A model generated the notes under the pieces. It saw only the letters and a program-made list of their open reading frames with translations, did not search any database and was not told where the DNA came from. The translations under genes and the position numbers were made by a program. Positions 36,862-47,496 of a DNA stretch of 64,000 nt are shown piece after piece. Origin of the DNA: Clostridium thermosuccinogenes (lineage in GTDB: Bacteria; Bacillota; Clostridia; Acetivibrionales; DSM-5807); contig NZ_CP021850.1 of the NCBI RefSeq assembly GCF_002896855.1, positions 3,435,665-3,499,664 on the forward strand, read 5' to 3'. The first letter of the stretch is position 1. Each line of letters opens with the position of its first letter.

Positions 36862-37689
36862 TCATCCTAACGTTGAACTAAAATTCGGTTGAGCCTTTTC
36901 TTCCCTTTCATCACGTTCCTGGGTTAACTCATCATAACGCCGCTTTTGCTCGGGCGAAAGGAAAGTCTTGAGTTTTTGCTCCATTATCCTCGGGTTCTCA
37001 CCAGCTTGTATGGATAGAATACCTTCTACTATCAACCTTTTTTCATGCAGCTCTTCCTCGCTCTTTATCGCAAGCTTGTTGGCAATGGGCAAAGCGATCA
37101 GGTTTGCCAGCACGCTGCCGTAAAAGGTGGTTATCAGGGCAGTCGACATTGCAGGCCCAAGAGAATCGGGATCATCCAAAGATTTTAGCATTACGACAAG
37201 CCCGACCAAGGTACCTATCATACCCCATGCAGGAAACATCGCACCCAAAGTTTTATACATTCCCTGCCCTCTTTTATGACGGGCTTCTATGCTTTCCAGC
37301 TCCAAATCCATGGTTTCAATTATTACATCGGGCTCTACTCCATCGACTACAAGCTGTATAGATTGCCTCATAAACTCATCATTAATATTTTCCATTTCTG
37401 CTTCCAGTGAAAGCAGACCTTCACGCCTAGCTTTATGGGAAAGGTCAACCAAGGTCTTTACTGTCTTTTCCAACTCAATACCCTTGTCCCTAAAAGCTTT
37501 TGCTGTAACCTTCAAGATCTGAATAGCTTCAGCAGGACGATAGCTCGTCAAGGTGGAAGAAACAGCTCCTCCTATTGTGATGAGAATAGATTTTAAATCC
37601 CAGTAAGCTGAAGGTTTACCACCTAAAAACATAGGAACAATAATACATGCTGTACCAAAAATAAGACCTAATAAAGTAGTTTTATCCAT
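36862..37689 (-). CDS. motA: Flagellar motor stator protein MotA
   Basis: A 275-residue membrane protein with four predicted helices. Helices 1-2 are at residues 5-50, followed by a long cytoplasmic loop with conserved charged residues (RREGLLSLE, GVEPDVIIETMDLELESIEARHKRGQ). Helices 3-4 bear the channel prolines in FPAWGMIGTLVGLV and STALITTFYGSVLAN. AGGGGAT precedes the ATG. A GCCGAATA word at 37763-37770 (minus strand) resembles a sigma-D -10 element, but I could not find the matching -35. Confidence 0.95.
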   Translation of the reverse strand: MDKTTLLGLIFGTACIIVPMFLGGKPSAYWDLKSILITIGGAVSSTLTSYRPAEAIQILKVTAKAFRDKGIELEKTVKTLVDLSHKARREGLLSLEAEMENINDEFMRQSIQLVVDGVEPDVIIETMDLELESIEARHKRGQGMYKTLGAMFPAWGMIGTLVGLVVMLKSLDDPDSLGPAMSTALITTFYGSVLANLIALPIANKLAIKSEEELHEKRLIVEGILSIQAGENPRIMEQKLKTFLSPEQKRRYDELTQERDEREEKAQPNFSSTLG

Positions 37690-37815
37690 TGCAATCCCCT
37701 AATCTATCAGTTTTTATTGAGCTACCGCATAAATTTTGGCAGCTTCAAGTGTCTCATTATTTTATTCGGCATTACCATTAAAATATATTAGCTTTTTATT
37801 AAACTCAAAAAATAT

Positions 37816-38309
37816 GTAATTACGCTTTTTTTCATAAGTAAATTGAAATATGCCCGTATTGCTTGATTTCGCTAAATATGTAAATGTTGCTTTTAATTCA
37901 GAAATGAACAATGATACCTTAAATTATTTGATTTCATAATAATTGCGCAATGTTTCTTTTAAATATAAATGAGTAAAAATCAGAAATGTGTAAAGATATC
38001 CTTGAACTACTTGACTTTTAAACACGTAACATTGCTCTTTATTTGGAAATAAGAACGGTATGCTTAAATTAAATGATTTCATATAAAATTATGTAATGTT
38101 GTTCTTTATTTTAGCAATGAGTCATGATAAACCTGAGTTGCTCAGTCTTATAAAACGTGCAATGCTGCTTTTTATTTAGTAATGAAAAATGACATATCTG
38201 AATTAATTGGTTCATAATAATGCGTAATTCCGCCCATTATTTTAATAAAAGCAAAAATATGACTGAATTACTTGATTTCATAAAAACATGCAATGTTACC
38301 TTTAATTAA
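37816..38309. repeat. Diverged tandem repeat array, about 66-bp period
   Basis: Seven units and a partial eighth begin near 37816, 37880, 37947, 38026, 38093, 38159, 38224 and 38290. Each starts with a GTAAT/GCAAT(G)TTGC-like word followed by TTTTATTT. About 40 nt later comes a GAATTACTTGATTTCATAA-like word. Spacing is 64-67 bp except one 79-bp unit. Units have diverged strongly, so the array is old. It fills the motA-gdhA intergenic region and has no spacers of the CRISPR kind and no reading frame. Confidence 0.75.
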
Positions 38310-38316
38310 TATGCAG

Positions 38317-38352
38317 AAAGGTCATAGGACTATGAGCAATCCTATGACCTTT
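38317..38352 (-). terminator. Terminator after gdhA
   Basis: AAAGGTCATAGGA and TCCTATGACCTTT form a perfect 13-bp stem around 10 nt, about 40 bp beyond the gdhA stop. The T tract on the minus strand is short (TTT). Confidence 0.75.
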
Positions 38353-38393
38353 AATTAAAATGCCGATTAGCAACTTACAGCTTCAGATCAGTA

Positions 38394-40269
<1,876 letters not shown>

Positions 40270-40545
40270 TGCATACCAGCTTCCTGGTAGATTCATAAAA
40301 CAAGACTTGTTGAAAATCATGCCAAATCGCCTATTGTAGTTCATATAGAGCCATCTTGCCTAATTTCATGCTAAATTGCCTGATGCAGTCATATTCACAA
40401 ACCTGCCAAAATTCATTCTAAACTACCTTATGTATTTCATATACAAAAACCTTCTTAATCTCATTAGTAAAACACCTGCTGTATATCATATGTACGAGCC
40501 TGCTAAAATTCATGCTGAATGCCGCCATATTTTCATGACCACTGC
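40270..40545. repeat. Diverged tandem repeat array, about 48-bp period
   Basis: Five units start near 40308, 40357, 40404, 40453 and 40501 (47-49 bp apart). Each has a TGCYAAAATTCATGCTAAA-like head and a TTCATAT.NACAARCC-like tail. A sixth, partial unit precedes them. They are well diverged and unrelated in sequence to the 66-bp array on the other side of gdhA. No reading frame or spacer structure. Confidence 0.72.
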
Positions 40546-40547
40546 AT

Positions 40548-40597
40548 AAAAAATCCCAACCTTCACTTCTTTCATATAGGAACTTCGGGTTGGGACC
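40548..40597 (-). terminator. Terminator of nfnAB
   Basis: On the minus strand GGTCCCAACC pairs with GGTTGGGA, with a second inner pairing TTC/GAA, and is followed by TTTTTTA. It lies about 100 bp beyond the nfnB stop. Confidence 0.8.
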
Positions 40598-40694
40598 AGT
40601 TATCAGATCATATATTCGTTTGAAAGCATGAAATGACGCCACAGCAGGCAGCATTCCACCGCTTATTTATCTTCAAATTTTTAATTTAATAAAA

Positions 40695-42089
40695 CTATTT
40701 ATTCCTCAAATATTCATCAATAGCTTTGGCAGCTTTTTTACCTGCACCCATGGCAAGTATTACTGTTGCAGCCCCCGTCACAGCATCTCCTCCTGCAAAT
40801 ACACCCTTCTTGCTGGTGGCACCGGTCTCATCGTCGGCTATTATACCTCCCCACTTGTGGCTGTCAAGGCCCTCTGTGGTTGACACAATGAGAGGATTGG
40901 GGGTCTGTCCTATAGCGATTATAACTGTCTCCACATCCAGAACAAATTCCGAGCCTTTTTTAGGAACCGGCCTCCTTCTGCCTGAAGCATCGGGTTCACC
41001 CAGTTCCATCTCTATGCACTCTATGCCTTTTACCCATCCGTCTTCAGTTCCGAGAATCCTTGTGGGGTTGCTTAGAAGCTTAAAAATTATTCCTTCTTCC
41101 CTGGCATGGTGTATCTCTTCCAACCGGGCGGGCATTTCTGCTTCCGAACGCCTGTAGACTATATAAACATATTCAGCGCCCAGCCTCTTTGCGCTCCGGG
41201 CAGCATCCATGGCCACATTGCCGCCGCCAACTACAGCGACATTCTTTCCTACCTTTACAGGTGTGTCGTATTCAGGGAATTTATATGCCTTCATGAGGTT
41301 TATCCTCGTGAGGAACTCATTGGCTGAATAAACTCCATTGAGGTTTTCGCCTTCTATGCCCATAAAGCTCGGAAGCCCTGCTCCTGAGCCGATGAAAACA
41401 GCCTCAAAGCCTTCCTTTTCCATGAGTTCGTCTATGGATAATACCTTCCCTATAACCATATTTGTCTTTATCTCTACCCCTAAGCTTCTGACATTATCAA
41501 TTTCTCTCTGAACCAAAGCCTTGGGAAGCCTGAATTCAGGTATGCCATACATTAAAACTCCTCCCGGAGTATGGAAAGCTTCAAAAACCGTAACGTCATA
41601 GCCCATCTTTGCCAGATCGCCTGCACAGGTCAAACCTGCAGGACCGGACCCTACAACAGCCACCTTTTTATTCAGCTTCTTAACCTTTTCCGGTTTTACC
41701 TCCCGGTTTGCCATGTACCAGTCGGCTACAAAGCGCTCCAGTCTTCCGATTCCAACGGATTCTCCCTTCTTTGCTCTTACGCACAGCTTCTCGCACTGGC
41801 TTTCCTGAGGGCATACCCTTCCGCATATTGCCGGAAGGCTGTTGGTTTCTGTGATTTTATAATATGCTTCCTCAAACTTTCCTTCCGCCACAAGCTGTAT
41901 AAAATCAGGAATCTGCACATTGACAGGACATCCGGCAACACAAGGCCTGTGTTTGCAGTTGAGGCACCGTTGGGCTTCTTCCTTTGCCATGTCTTCCGTA
42001 TACCCCAGGGCAACCTCGAGGAAATTCTTGTTCCTCACATTTGGTTCCTGTTCGGGTATTTTAACTTTATTCAATGACATATTAGGCAT
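40695..42089 (-). CDS. nfnB: NADH-dependent ferredoxin:NADP oxidoreductase, large subunit (NfnB)
   Basis: A 464-residue GltD-like flavoprotein that forms the catalytic subunit of electron-bifurcating NfnAB. The iron-sulfur part near the N-terminus has CLNCKHRPCVAGCPVNVQIP and ICGRVCPQESQCEKLCVRA. The first FAD fold is VAVVGSGPAGLTCAGDLAKMGY; the NADPH fold is VAVVGGGNVAMDAARSAKRLG; the C-terminal FAD motif is GVFAGGDAVTGAATVILAMGAGK. GltD of glutamate synthase has the same fold, but no gltB is present and the partner is NfnA. Its ATG overlaps the nfnA stop by 8 bp and follows GGAGGG. Confidence 0.93.
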   Translation of the reverse strand: MPNMSLNKVKIPEQEPNVRNKNFLEVALGYTEDMAKEEAQRCLNCKHRPCVAGCPVNVQIPDFIQLVAEGKFEEAYYKITETNSLPAICGRVCPQESQCEKLCVRAKKGESVGIGRLERFVADWYMANREVKPEKVKKLNKKVAVVGSGPAGLTCAGDLAKMGYDVTVFEAFHTPGGVLMYGIPEFRLPKALVQREIDNVRSLGVEIKTNMVIGKVLSIDELMEKEGFEAVFIGSGAGLPSFMGIEGENLNGVYSANEFLTRINLMKAYKFPEYDTPVKVGKNVAVVGGGNVAMDAARSAKRLGAEYVYIVYRRSEAEMPARLEEIHHAREEGIIFKLLSNPTRILGTEDGWVKGIECIEMELGEPDASGRRRPVPKKGSEFVLDVETVIIAIGQTPNPLIVSTTEGLDSHKWGGIIADDETGATSKKGVFAGGDAVTGAATVILAMGAGKKAAKAIDEYLRNK

Positions 42090-42927
42090 TCTTCATTCCC
42101 TCCATCCTGCATTCATGCGCTTCCAAAACCCGCTTTTCTTCGTTCTTGTACATCATCTGCCTTCTCATGGCCTCGTCAAAATCAACTTCATGCCCATCAA
42201 AATCCGGGCCGTCAACACATGCGAACTTCGTCTTTCCTCCCACGGTCAGGCGACATCCTCCGCACATGCCGGTACCATCTATCATAACAGGGTTCATGCT
42301 TACCAGTGTTTTTATTCCATACTCTTTTGTAAGCTTGCTTACCATCTTCATCATTATCAGCGGTCCTATGGCTATGACCAAGTCGTATCTATTGCCCTCT
42401 TCTATCAGCTTTTTCAGCATATCGGTAACAAATCCCTTGTTTCCGTTGGAGCCGTCATCCGTGGCAATAACCAATCTATCGCTCACTTCTGCCATCTCTT
42501 TTTCCAAAATTATCAGGTCTTTGTTTCTAAAGCCTGTTATCACATGCACTTCTGCGCCAAGCTTATGCAGCTTTTTAGCCTGTGGATATGCAATGGCTGT
42601 ACCAAGCCCACCACCTATGACCGCCACCTTTTTATAACCTTCCAGGTGGGAAGCTTTACCAAGGGGGCCTACAAAGTCCAGAAGATAATCGCCTTCTTCC
42701 AATGTACCTAATTGTTTTGTCGTCTTTCCGACTTCCTGGAATATTATGGTTACAGTTCCTTTCTCTTTGTCACTGTCGGCAATTGTTAAAGGAACCCTTT
42801 CTCCATTTTCATCTATCCTGAAAATTATGAATTGTCCCGGTTCAGCCTTCCTTGCAACATATGGAGCTTCAATCTCCATAAGCTTCACTGCAGAATTAAG
42901 AACTTCCTTGCGGACTATTTTGTACAT
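42082..42927 (-). CDS. nfnA: NADH-dependent ferredoxin:NADP oxidoreductase, small subunit (NfnA)
   Basis: A 281-residue ferredoxin-NADP-reductase-like subunit that binds FAD, NADH and a [2Fe-2S] cluster. Motifs are GQFIIFRIDENGERVPLTIADSD (FAD), VAVIGGGLGTAIAYPQAKKL (NADH fold) and MNPVMIDGTGMCGGCRLTVGGKTKFACVDGPDF with the cluster cysteines. With NfnB it couples NADPH formation to oxidation of NADH and reduced ferredoxin in anaerobes. The start is the ATG at 42927, preceded by AGGGGGAG; a TTG precedes it directly. Translationally coupled to nfnB. Confidence 0.94.
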   Translation of the reverse strand: MYKIVRKEVLNSAVKLMEIEAPYVARKAEPGQFIIFRIDENGERVPLTIADSDKEKGTVTIIFQEVGKTTKQLGTLEEGDYLLDFVGPLGKASHLEGYKKVAVIGGGLGTAIAYPQAKKLHKLGAEVHVITGFRNKDLIILEKEMAEVSDRLVIATDDGSNGNKGFVTDMLKKLIEEGNRYDLVIAIGPLIMMKMVSKLTKEYGIKTLVSMNPVMIDGTGMCGGCRLTVGGKTKFACVDGPDFDGHEVDFDEAMRRQMMYKNEEKRVLEAHECRMEGMKNA

Positions 42928-43192
42928 CAACTCTCCCCCTCACTTTCGCACCATGACAATTGAATATTTACATTTTATTGTATATCTCAAAGCTATTCGA
43001 GTCAACTGGATATAACTTGTCCCAGGCCTTTTCAAATTTGCCTGCGATTACATATTTTGCTTATTTAGATACGGTACGACAGCAAATCACTGGTAATCAG
43101 AAGGTGTCTTAACAGGAAACAGTTTAGATTTTACGTTTTATTTAAATGAATTTAAGTGAAAATGAATGAATTTAATTATTTTTTAGATATAC

Positions 43193-43220
43193 TTGACTGT
43201 ATTCCATAAAATGTTATAAT
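43193..43220 (+). promoter_or_regulatory. Sigma-A-type promoter of metF
   Basis: TTGACT (43193-43198) and TATAAT (43215-43220) are separated by 16 nt. Transcription from here would give a leader of about 180 nt before the metF start codon. Confidence 0.7.
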
Positions 43221-43305
43221 TGATTTTAATATTTTTACATCATCAAGCTGTTTTATAATCCATACACTGCGCTTAAAATTCTATTTTTAATGCTTTATAT
43301 TTACA

Positions 43306-43346
43306 TCACCAAGAAAAATCTACCTGGTGATTGGCTGGTGAGCCAA
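43306..43346 (+). promoter_or_regulatory. Competing hairpins in the metF leader
   Basis: TCACCA (43306-43311) can pair with TGGTGA at 43325-43330. It could also pair with the identical TGGTGA at 43336-43341, which lies in the loop region of a second perfect hairpin, TTGGCT/AGCCAA (43331-43346). The alternatives exclude each other. I see no match to the SAM-I, SAM-II, cobalamin or tetrahydrofolate riboswitch cores. Confidence 0.35.
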
Positions 43347-43407
43347 CCCGAAAATTAATTGGTATTGCTTAAAAATGTATTATATATAAATGGAAGGGAA
43401 GTAAAAG

Positions 43408-44331
43408 ATGAAAATCGTAAAGCTGTTTAAAAATAAGCGTCCGGTAGTGTCCTTTGAGGTTTTCCCCCCAAAGCCGGATGTTCCTATTGAGAATATATAC
43501 GACTCCCTTGATAAGTTCAAAGATTTGAACCCGGATTATATAAGCGTTACGTATGGTGCAGGGGGAAGCACCAGGGGAAGGACTGTTGAAATAGCGTCAA
43601 AAATAAAGAATGAACTGGGTATCGAAAGCATGGCCCATTTTACCTGCGTAGGCCACACAAAGGAGGAAATATGCGCGCTCCTCGATCAGATGCGCAGCCA
43701 TAAGCTTGAAAACATACTAGCTCTGCGGGGAGATCCTCCTCTTAATCAACCTGACTTTGATTTCAGTAAAAATCCCTACAGGTATGCCAACGAGCTTATA
43801 CGTGAAATAAAGGTAAAAAACGGCTTCTGCATAGCTGCTGCCGCTTATGTTGAAGGCCATGTGGAATCCGCGCGGATAAAGGATGATCTGATCAATCTAA
43901 AACGCAAAGTTGATGAAGGTGCAGACTTCCTTATCACCCAACTGTTTTTTGATAACCGGATGTTTTATGATTTTCTGGATAAGCTGATCTCACTGAATAT
44001 AAATTGTCCGGTAACGGCAGGTATCATGCCGGTCCTCAAAGCCGACCAGCTTAAAGTCATTGCTGCCAAAAGCGGCTGCTCAATACCTGCCCGACTGGTA
44101 CTGCTTATGGATAAATATGCTGATAATCCCGAAGACCTTAGAAAAGCAGGAATTGAATATTCGGCAGCACAAATAAGGGACCTGGTGGAAAACGGTGTGG
44201 ACGGTATTCACCTCTATACTATGAACAGGCCTAAATCCACCCGGAAAATCCTTGAACAGGCAGGCCTTCTTTACAGGATGCACCAAGAAGCCTATGTAAG
44301 TAAGCAACTTTCTAGCTTTCCTTTATTTTAA
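43408..44331 (+). CDS. metF: Methylenetetrahydrofolate reductase
   Basis: A 307-residue FAD-dependent TIM-barrel enzyme that reduces 5,10-methylenetetrahydrofolate to the 5-methyl form, for methionine synthesis or the methyl branch of the Wood-Ljungdahl pathway. Family motifs are VSFEVFPPK, YISVTYGAGGSTRGRTVEIA, HFTCVGHTKEEI, LALRGDPP, GADFLITQLFFDN and GIMP. GGAAGGGAAG precedes the ATG. It is the last housekeeping gene before the mobile-element region. No metV or acs-type partner is adjacent, so the pathway is not fixed by context. Confidence 0.95.
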   Translation: MKIVKLFKNKRPVVSFEVFPPKPDVPIENIYDSLDKFKDLNPDYISVTYGAGGSTRGRTVEIASKIKNELGIESMAHFTCVGHTKEEICALLDQMRSHKLENILALRGDPPLNQPDFDFSKNPYRYANELIREIKVKNGFCIAAAAYVEGHVESARIKDDLINLKRKVDEGADFLITQLFFDNRMFYDFLDKLISLNINCPVTAGIMPVLKADQLKVIAAKSGCSIPARLVLLMDKYADNPEDLRKAGIEYSAAQIRDLVENGVDGIHLYTMNRPKSTRKILEQAGLLYRMHQEAYVSKQLSSFPLF

Positions 44332-44571
44332 TCTCAAAAGTAAATCTATTGATTCTTTAATATCTGAGCGAATTTCATCCAATTGCTTTATATATTGGAT
44401 AATTAGTTAATAGTATTAGCGAGCTTATGATTTTATTTAAACTATTAGTATTATGTATTTAAAAGTAAATAATTGTATCACCAAATTAATGGTAAAACAA
44501 AAGCATAAGTTGACGTAATGTGGTAGTTTTGAATTGCCGAGAAACAAAGCTATTTCCACGGAGGTCAAACT
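44332..44571. other. AT-rich junction between metF and the mobile-element region
   Basis: No gene. It probably contains the left end of the interrupted insertion sequence (GTGGTAGTTTTGA at about 44520-44532, then a GGAGGTC ribosome binding site for its transposase), but I could not match it securely to a right end. Confidence 0.35.
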
Positions 44572-45185
44572 TATGTCTGAGATAATAATAGAGCAAAGCC
44601 AAGAAATTATCAGCTGTATAAATATGATATATTTAACTCATTCTGTAGCTTTATGAGACCATATGGTTCATATGGTCTTAGGCATTATTACCACCGAGGG
44701 AAGCAAAGATGCTTCTGCGATCTATTCAAAACATACCCGTAACCGGGACAGGAACTGCGGCTCAAGGTTTCTCGGAGAGTACAAGTGGAGCAATGAGTAT
44801 GTTGACCACAAGTGAATCAAGCATTCTCTTAATATCGTCCGAAACAATATAGCGGAGTGGGATGTTGGTTTTCTCATCATAGACGACTCTTTGAGTAAAA
44901 AAATAAGCCTACAAAACAGAGTGAAGGTCTTGACTATCACCACTCCCATAGTGACAGAAAAACTATGTGGTATCGCTGCGTAGTTACTTCCCACTATAAA
45001 ATCTCCGAATACTCACTGCCGGTTGATTACAAAATCTACCCAAAGAGGGATTTTTTGGTATTGAAACAAAGAAGAACTTTAAGAAAAACAATAGCTTGCA
45101 ATACAGCTTATTAGTAAATTTACACCGGTTACAGAAACAACGTACTTATTGTTGGATGCTTGGCATACATCGGGAAAACTGATGC
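44572..45185 (+). pseudogene. N-terminal part of a disrupted transposase (DDE_5/IS701-like)
   Basis: A decayed coding stretch in several frames reads GSRFLGEYKWSNEYVDHK, then NIAEWDVGFLIIDDSLSKK (first catalytic aspartate region), then SEYSLPVDYKIYPKRD and finally LLLDAWHTSGKLM. Stops and frameshifts occur before and after the DD motif. The reading stops at the left edge of an inserted transposon and resumes in frame at 48231. Ribosome binding site GGAGG precedes the first ATG (44572). Confidence 0.7.
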
Positions 45186-45250
45186 TGTCGCTGTTCGGCC
45201 TCTTTGACCGCAATCTGCTCATTCTTTTTGACCGCTAGTTTTGCTCATTA

Positions 45251-45280
45251 GCCCTGTCCGCAGATGTATACGGACAGGGC
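45251..45280. terminator. Perfect hairpin after the transposon ATPase gene
   Basis: GCCCTGTCCG and CGGACAGGGC form a 10-bp perfect stem around 10 nt, just past the ATPase stop and next to the left-end boxes. It lacks a T tract, so it may protect against read-through or be part of the end structure. Confidence 0.6.
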
Positions 45281-45287
45281 ATATTAA

Positions 45288-46091
45288 CTACCAGTTCAAT
45301 TCTTCCTCAACAATAAGCCTTACCACATGATCGTCTATGATTTTTTTCTGTACCTGTGCCCCATGTAAAAGGCAAGCTGTACACGCCCGGTTGATTTTTC
45401 GCGGTACTCCATGAGAATATTCATATATCTCGTCTACCGCCATATCCGTAAATATCTCCCGGCTTTCTCCTGCATACTCCAGGTGCTTTCTTATGTATTC
45501 ACCGGTTCTTTGCCGATCATATGGCATCATATGATATCGGATATCTATTCGCTGGCATATTGCCTCATATATCTGCTTCTTCAGGATGTCCTTCAACTCA
45601 CTCTGGCCTACCAGGATTAAACTCATTGGGTTATACGAATCCATCCTGAAGTTTAGTAAAAACCGGATTTCCTCCAGCATCTCCCTTGAAAGTAGGTGTG
45701 CCTCATCTGTGATGATTATAGGAATACGTCTCTGTATTTCAATCAGGTTGCTGATCTCTCTCGTTAGTTGTCGTTTTGCATCGCTCCTGTAGAATTTCGC
45801 TTCACATCCCAGCTGGTTCAATACTTCCCAGTAAAAATTCCTCGGTGTCAACGCCGAATCGCTTATGTACATTACCTTGTACCGGTTGCTGTCCAGCGCC
45901 CCAACAAACTTCCTTATGGCTGTGGTCTTTCCTGTACCAACATCTCCCGTTATCACTGCAAACAACCGGTTCCGGGCCGCATACTCAAGCCTGCTGCAGA
46001 CCTCTTCCAGCTCCGGATTGCTATACAAATGCTTCTCCGGTATATCCCGGGTGAACGGCGTGTGCAGAAAGTTGTAGTACTGCTCAAACAT
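45288..46091 (-). CDS. ExeA/TniB-like AAA ATPase of the transposon
   Basis: A 267-residue ATPase of the kind that selects targets for DDE transposases (TniB, IstB, MuB relatives). Walker A is ITGDVGTGKTTAIRKF, Walker B is IPIIITDEAHLLS. A sensor region LILVGQSELKDIL and the arginine-finger region AICQRIDIRYHM follow, then a C-terminal winged-helix-like end with VPRKINRACTACLLHG. It opens YYNFLHTPFTRD, like ExeA proteins. The ATG at 46091 overlaps the transposase stop by 8 bp, showing coupling; a GTG three codons earlier is possible. Confidence 0.88.
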   Translation of the reverse strand: MFEQYYNFLHTPFTRDIPEKHLYSNPELEEVCSRLEYAARNRLFAVITGDVGTGKTTAIRKFVGALDSNRYKVMYISDSALTPRNFYWEVLNQLGCEAKFYRSDAKRQLTREISNLIEIQRRIPIIITDEAHLLSREMLEEIRFLLNFRMDSYNPMSLILVGQSELKDILKKQIYEAICQRIDIRYHMMPYDRQRTGEYIRKHLEYAGESREIFTDMAVDEIYEYSHGVPRKINRACTACLLHGAQVQKKIIDDHVVRLIVEEELNW

Positions 46092-47418
46092 TTCTGTCAC
46101 CGCCCTTCATGCTCCTGAAGGTTAATGCTCCGGTCTGCCGTTTTTGCCTCTTTTCATTCTCGCTCTCATATATTTTTAATAGCCGTGAATGAGTCGCCGA
46201 TTTCGTTGCTGGTGTTTTTTCAACCTTTGAGCAGTATTCCCCAACCTTCAGCGGGGTTGCTGTCTTTCGGCGCTCACCATTGTACCATATCTCCAGAAGG
46301 CTCATATCAAAAGGATCATACCGCACATCCACTTTTTTGCCTATGTATTCGATTCCGGCTTCATATTCTATCCCTTGCAGCTTGAAACAGCCTGTGTTGT
46401 CAACTTTCCTTGTATCTTCCCATAAAAATGCGTCCCGGCATTCTTCAGGAGTTGCAAACCGCACCTTCTTTGGATCACTTGCATACGCCTGCGATGGAGA
46501 AACCCCTTTTAAACTGCTATGAGGCTTCCCGTTGTACCCTTCATCCAGCCATACCCGAAATTTGCGGTTAAGTTCCTCCAGGCTTTTTGCTTTCTCCAGC
46601 GATATCTCCTGGAAAAACTCTTCAACTGTGGCATTGAACCTCTCAATCTTGCCTTTGCTCTCCGGAGAATACGCCTTTGTGTTCATGTGACGGATTCCCA
46701 GCTTTGCACATGCTACTCTGAACCATTTCGAGATAAATACCTTGCCATTGTCAACGTATACTGCCTCCGGCTTGCCGTATTTCAATATTGCCTTGCGAAA
46801 ACTGTCTTCCAATATCGGAAGCCTCTGATTGTCGTAAAATTCTGCATGACACACCAGCCTCGTCGCATCGTCAATAAATGCCACCATGTATGTCCGTTTC
46901 TTACCGCCGTCGGCAGTCGGTATGTACGGACCGTATTTGATATCTGCCTGCCACAATGTGTTCCTTCCGTTTTTGACGAACCGGCGGGCTGTCGTTCCTT
47001 CTATACGAACATTTCTGAAGTCTTTTGCACCAAAGCCCATCTTCAAAAGATGCCTGGACAAGGTGCTTCTGGAGACACTTCCTTTTTTGACAATCCCTTC
47101 GCCTTCAAGGATCTTTATGATCCTCCTGACACTTCTCTCCGGCAGTTCCTGTTTTATTTCGATTGCCCGATCTAATATTTCCTGAGATATCGCTCTTTGT
47201 TGCCCTGTATCTTTTCGTATCTTTGGTAATAGCCCTTCGTAACCATTCTCCCGGTACGCTGCAAGATACCTCCGAAGTGTCCTTTCCGAAATTCCTTCCC
47301 TCTCAAGTATCTCCTGCCGTATTCTCCGCTTTTCCGCCTCATCCAGATCCGGCTGCAATAGCGGCGATATGATCTCATGTTTCTTTAATGCTTTTTCCAA
47401 TACTTCATTGTTTATCAT
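46084..47418 (-). CDS. DDE-type integrase/transposase of the three-gene transposon
   Basis: A 444-residue retroviral-integrase-fold transposase. The N-terminal helix-turn-helix pair is GISERTLRRYLAAYRENGYEGLLP and SVSRSTLSRHLLKMG. The catalytic core has the aspartate in LWQADIKYGPY, the second aspartate in AVYVDNGKVFISKWF and the glutamate in YSPESKGKIERFN, so all three catalytic acids are present. A C-terminal Mu-type beta-barrel (KKVDVRYDPFDMSLLEIW) follows. AGGAGGG precedes the ATG. No stop or frameshift is visible, so the protein may be active. Confidence 0.9.
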   Translation of the reverse strand: MINNEVLEKALKKHEIISPLLQPDLDEAEKRRIRQEILEREGISERTLRRYLAAYRENGYEGLLPKIRKDTGQQRAISQEILDRAIEIKQELPERSVRRIIKILEGEGIVKKGSVSRSTLSRHLLKMGFGAKDFRNVRIEGTTARRFVKNGRNTLWQADIKYGPYIPTADGGKKRTYMVAFIDDATRLVCHAEFYDNQRLPILEDSFRKAILKYGKPEAVYVDNGKVFISKWFRVACAKLGIRHMNTKAYSPESKGKIERFNATVEEFFQEISLEKAKSLEELNRKFRVWLDEGYNGKPHSSLKGVSPSQAYASDPKKVRFATPEECRDAFLWEDTRKVDNTGCFKLQGIEYEAGIEYIGKKVDVRYDPFDMSLLEIWYNGERRKTATPLKVGEYCSKVEKTPATKSATHSRLLKIYESENEKRQKRQTGALTFRSMKGGDRNV

Positions 47419-47496
47419 TTCGATCCCTCCTGTGCTTTTTCCTAAAGCCTATCAGAAGGGAACTCCGGACAGCTACGCAAACTATGTGGGAATTTT

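Noticed and set aside
40418-40654. 78-codon minus-strand frame upstream of gdhA
   Set aside because: It runs through the 48-bp repeat array and the nfnAB terminator and lacks a start signal.
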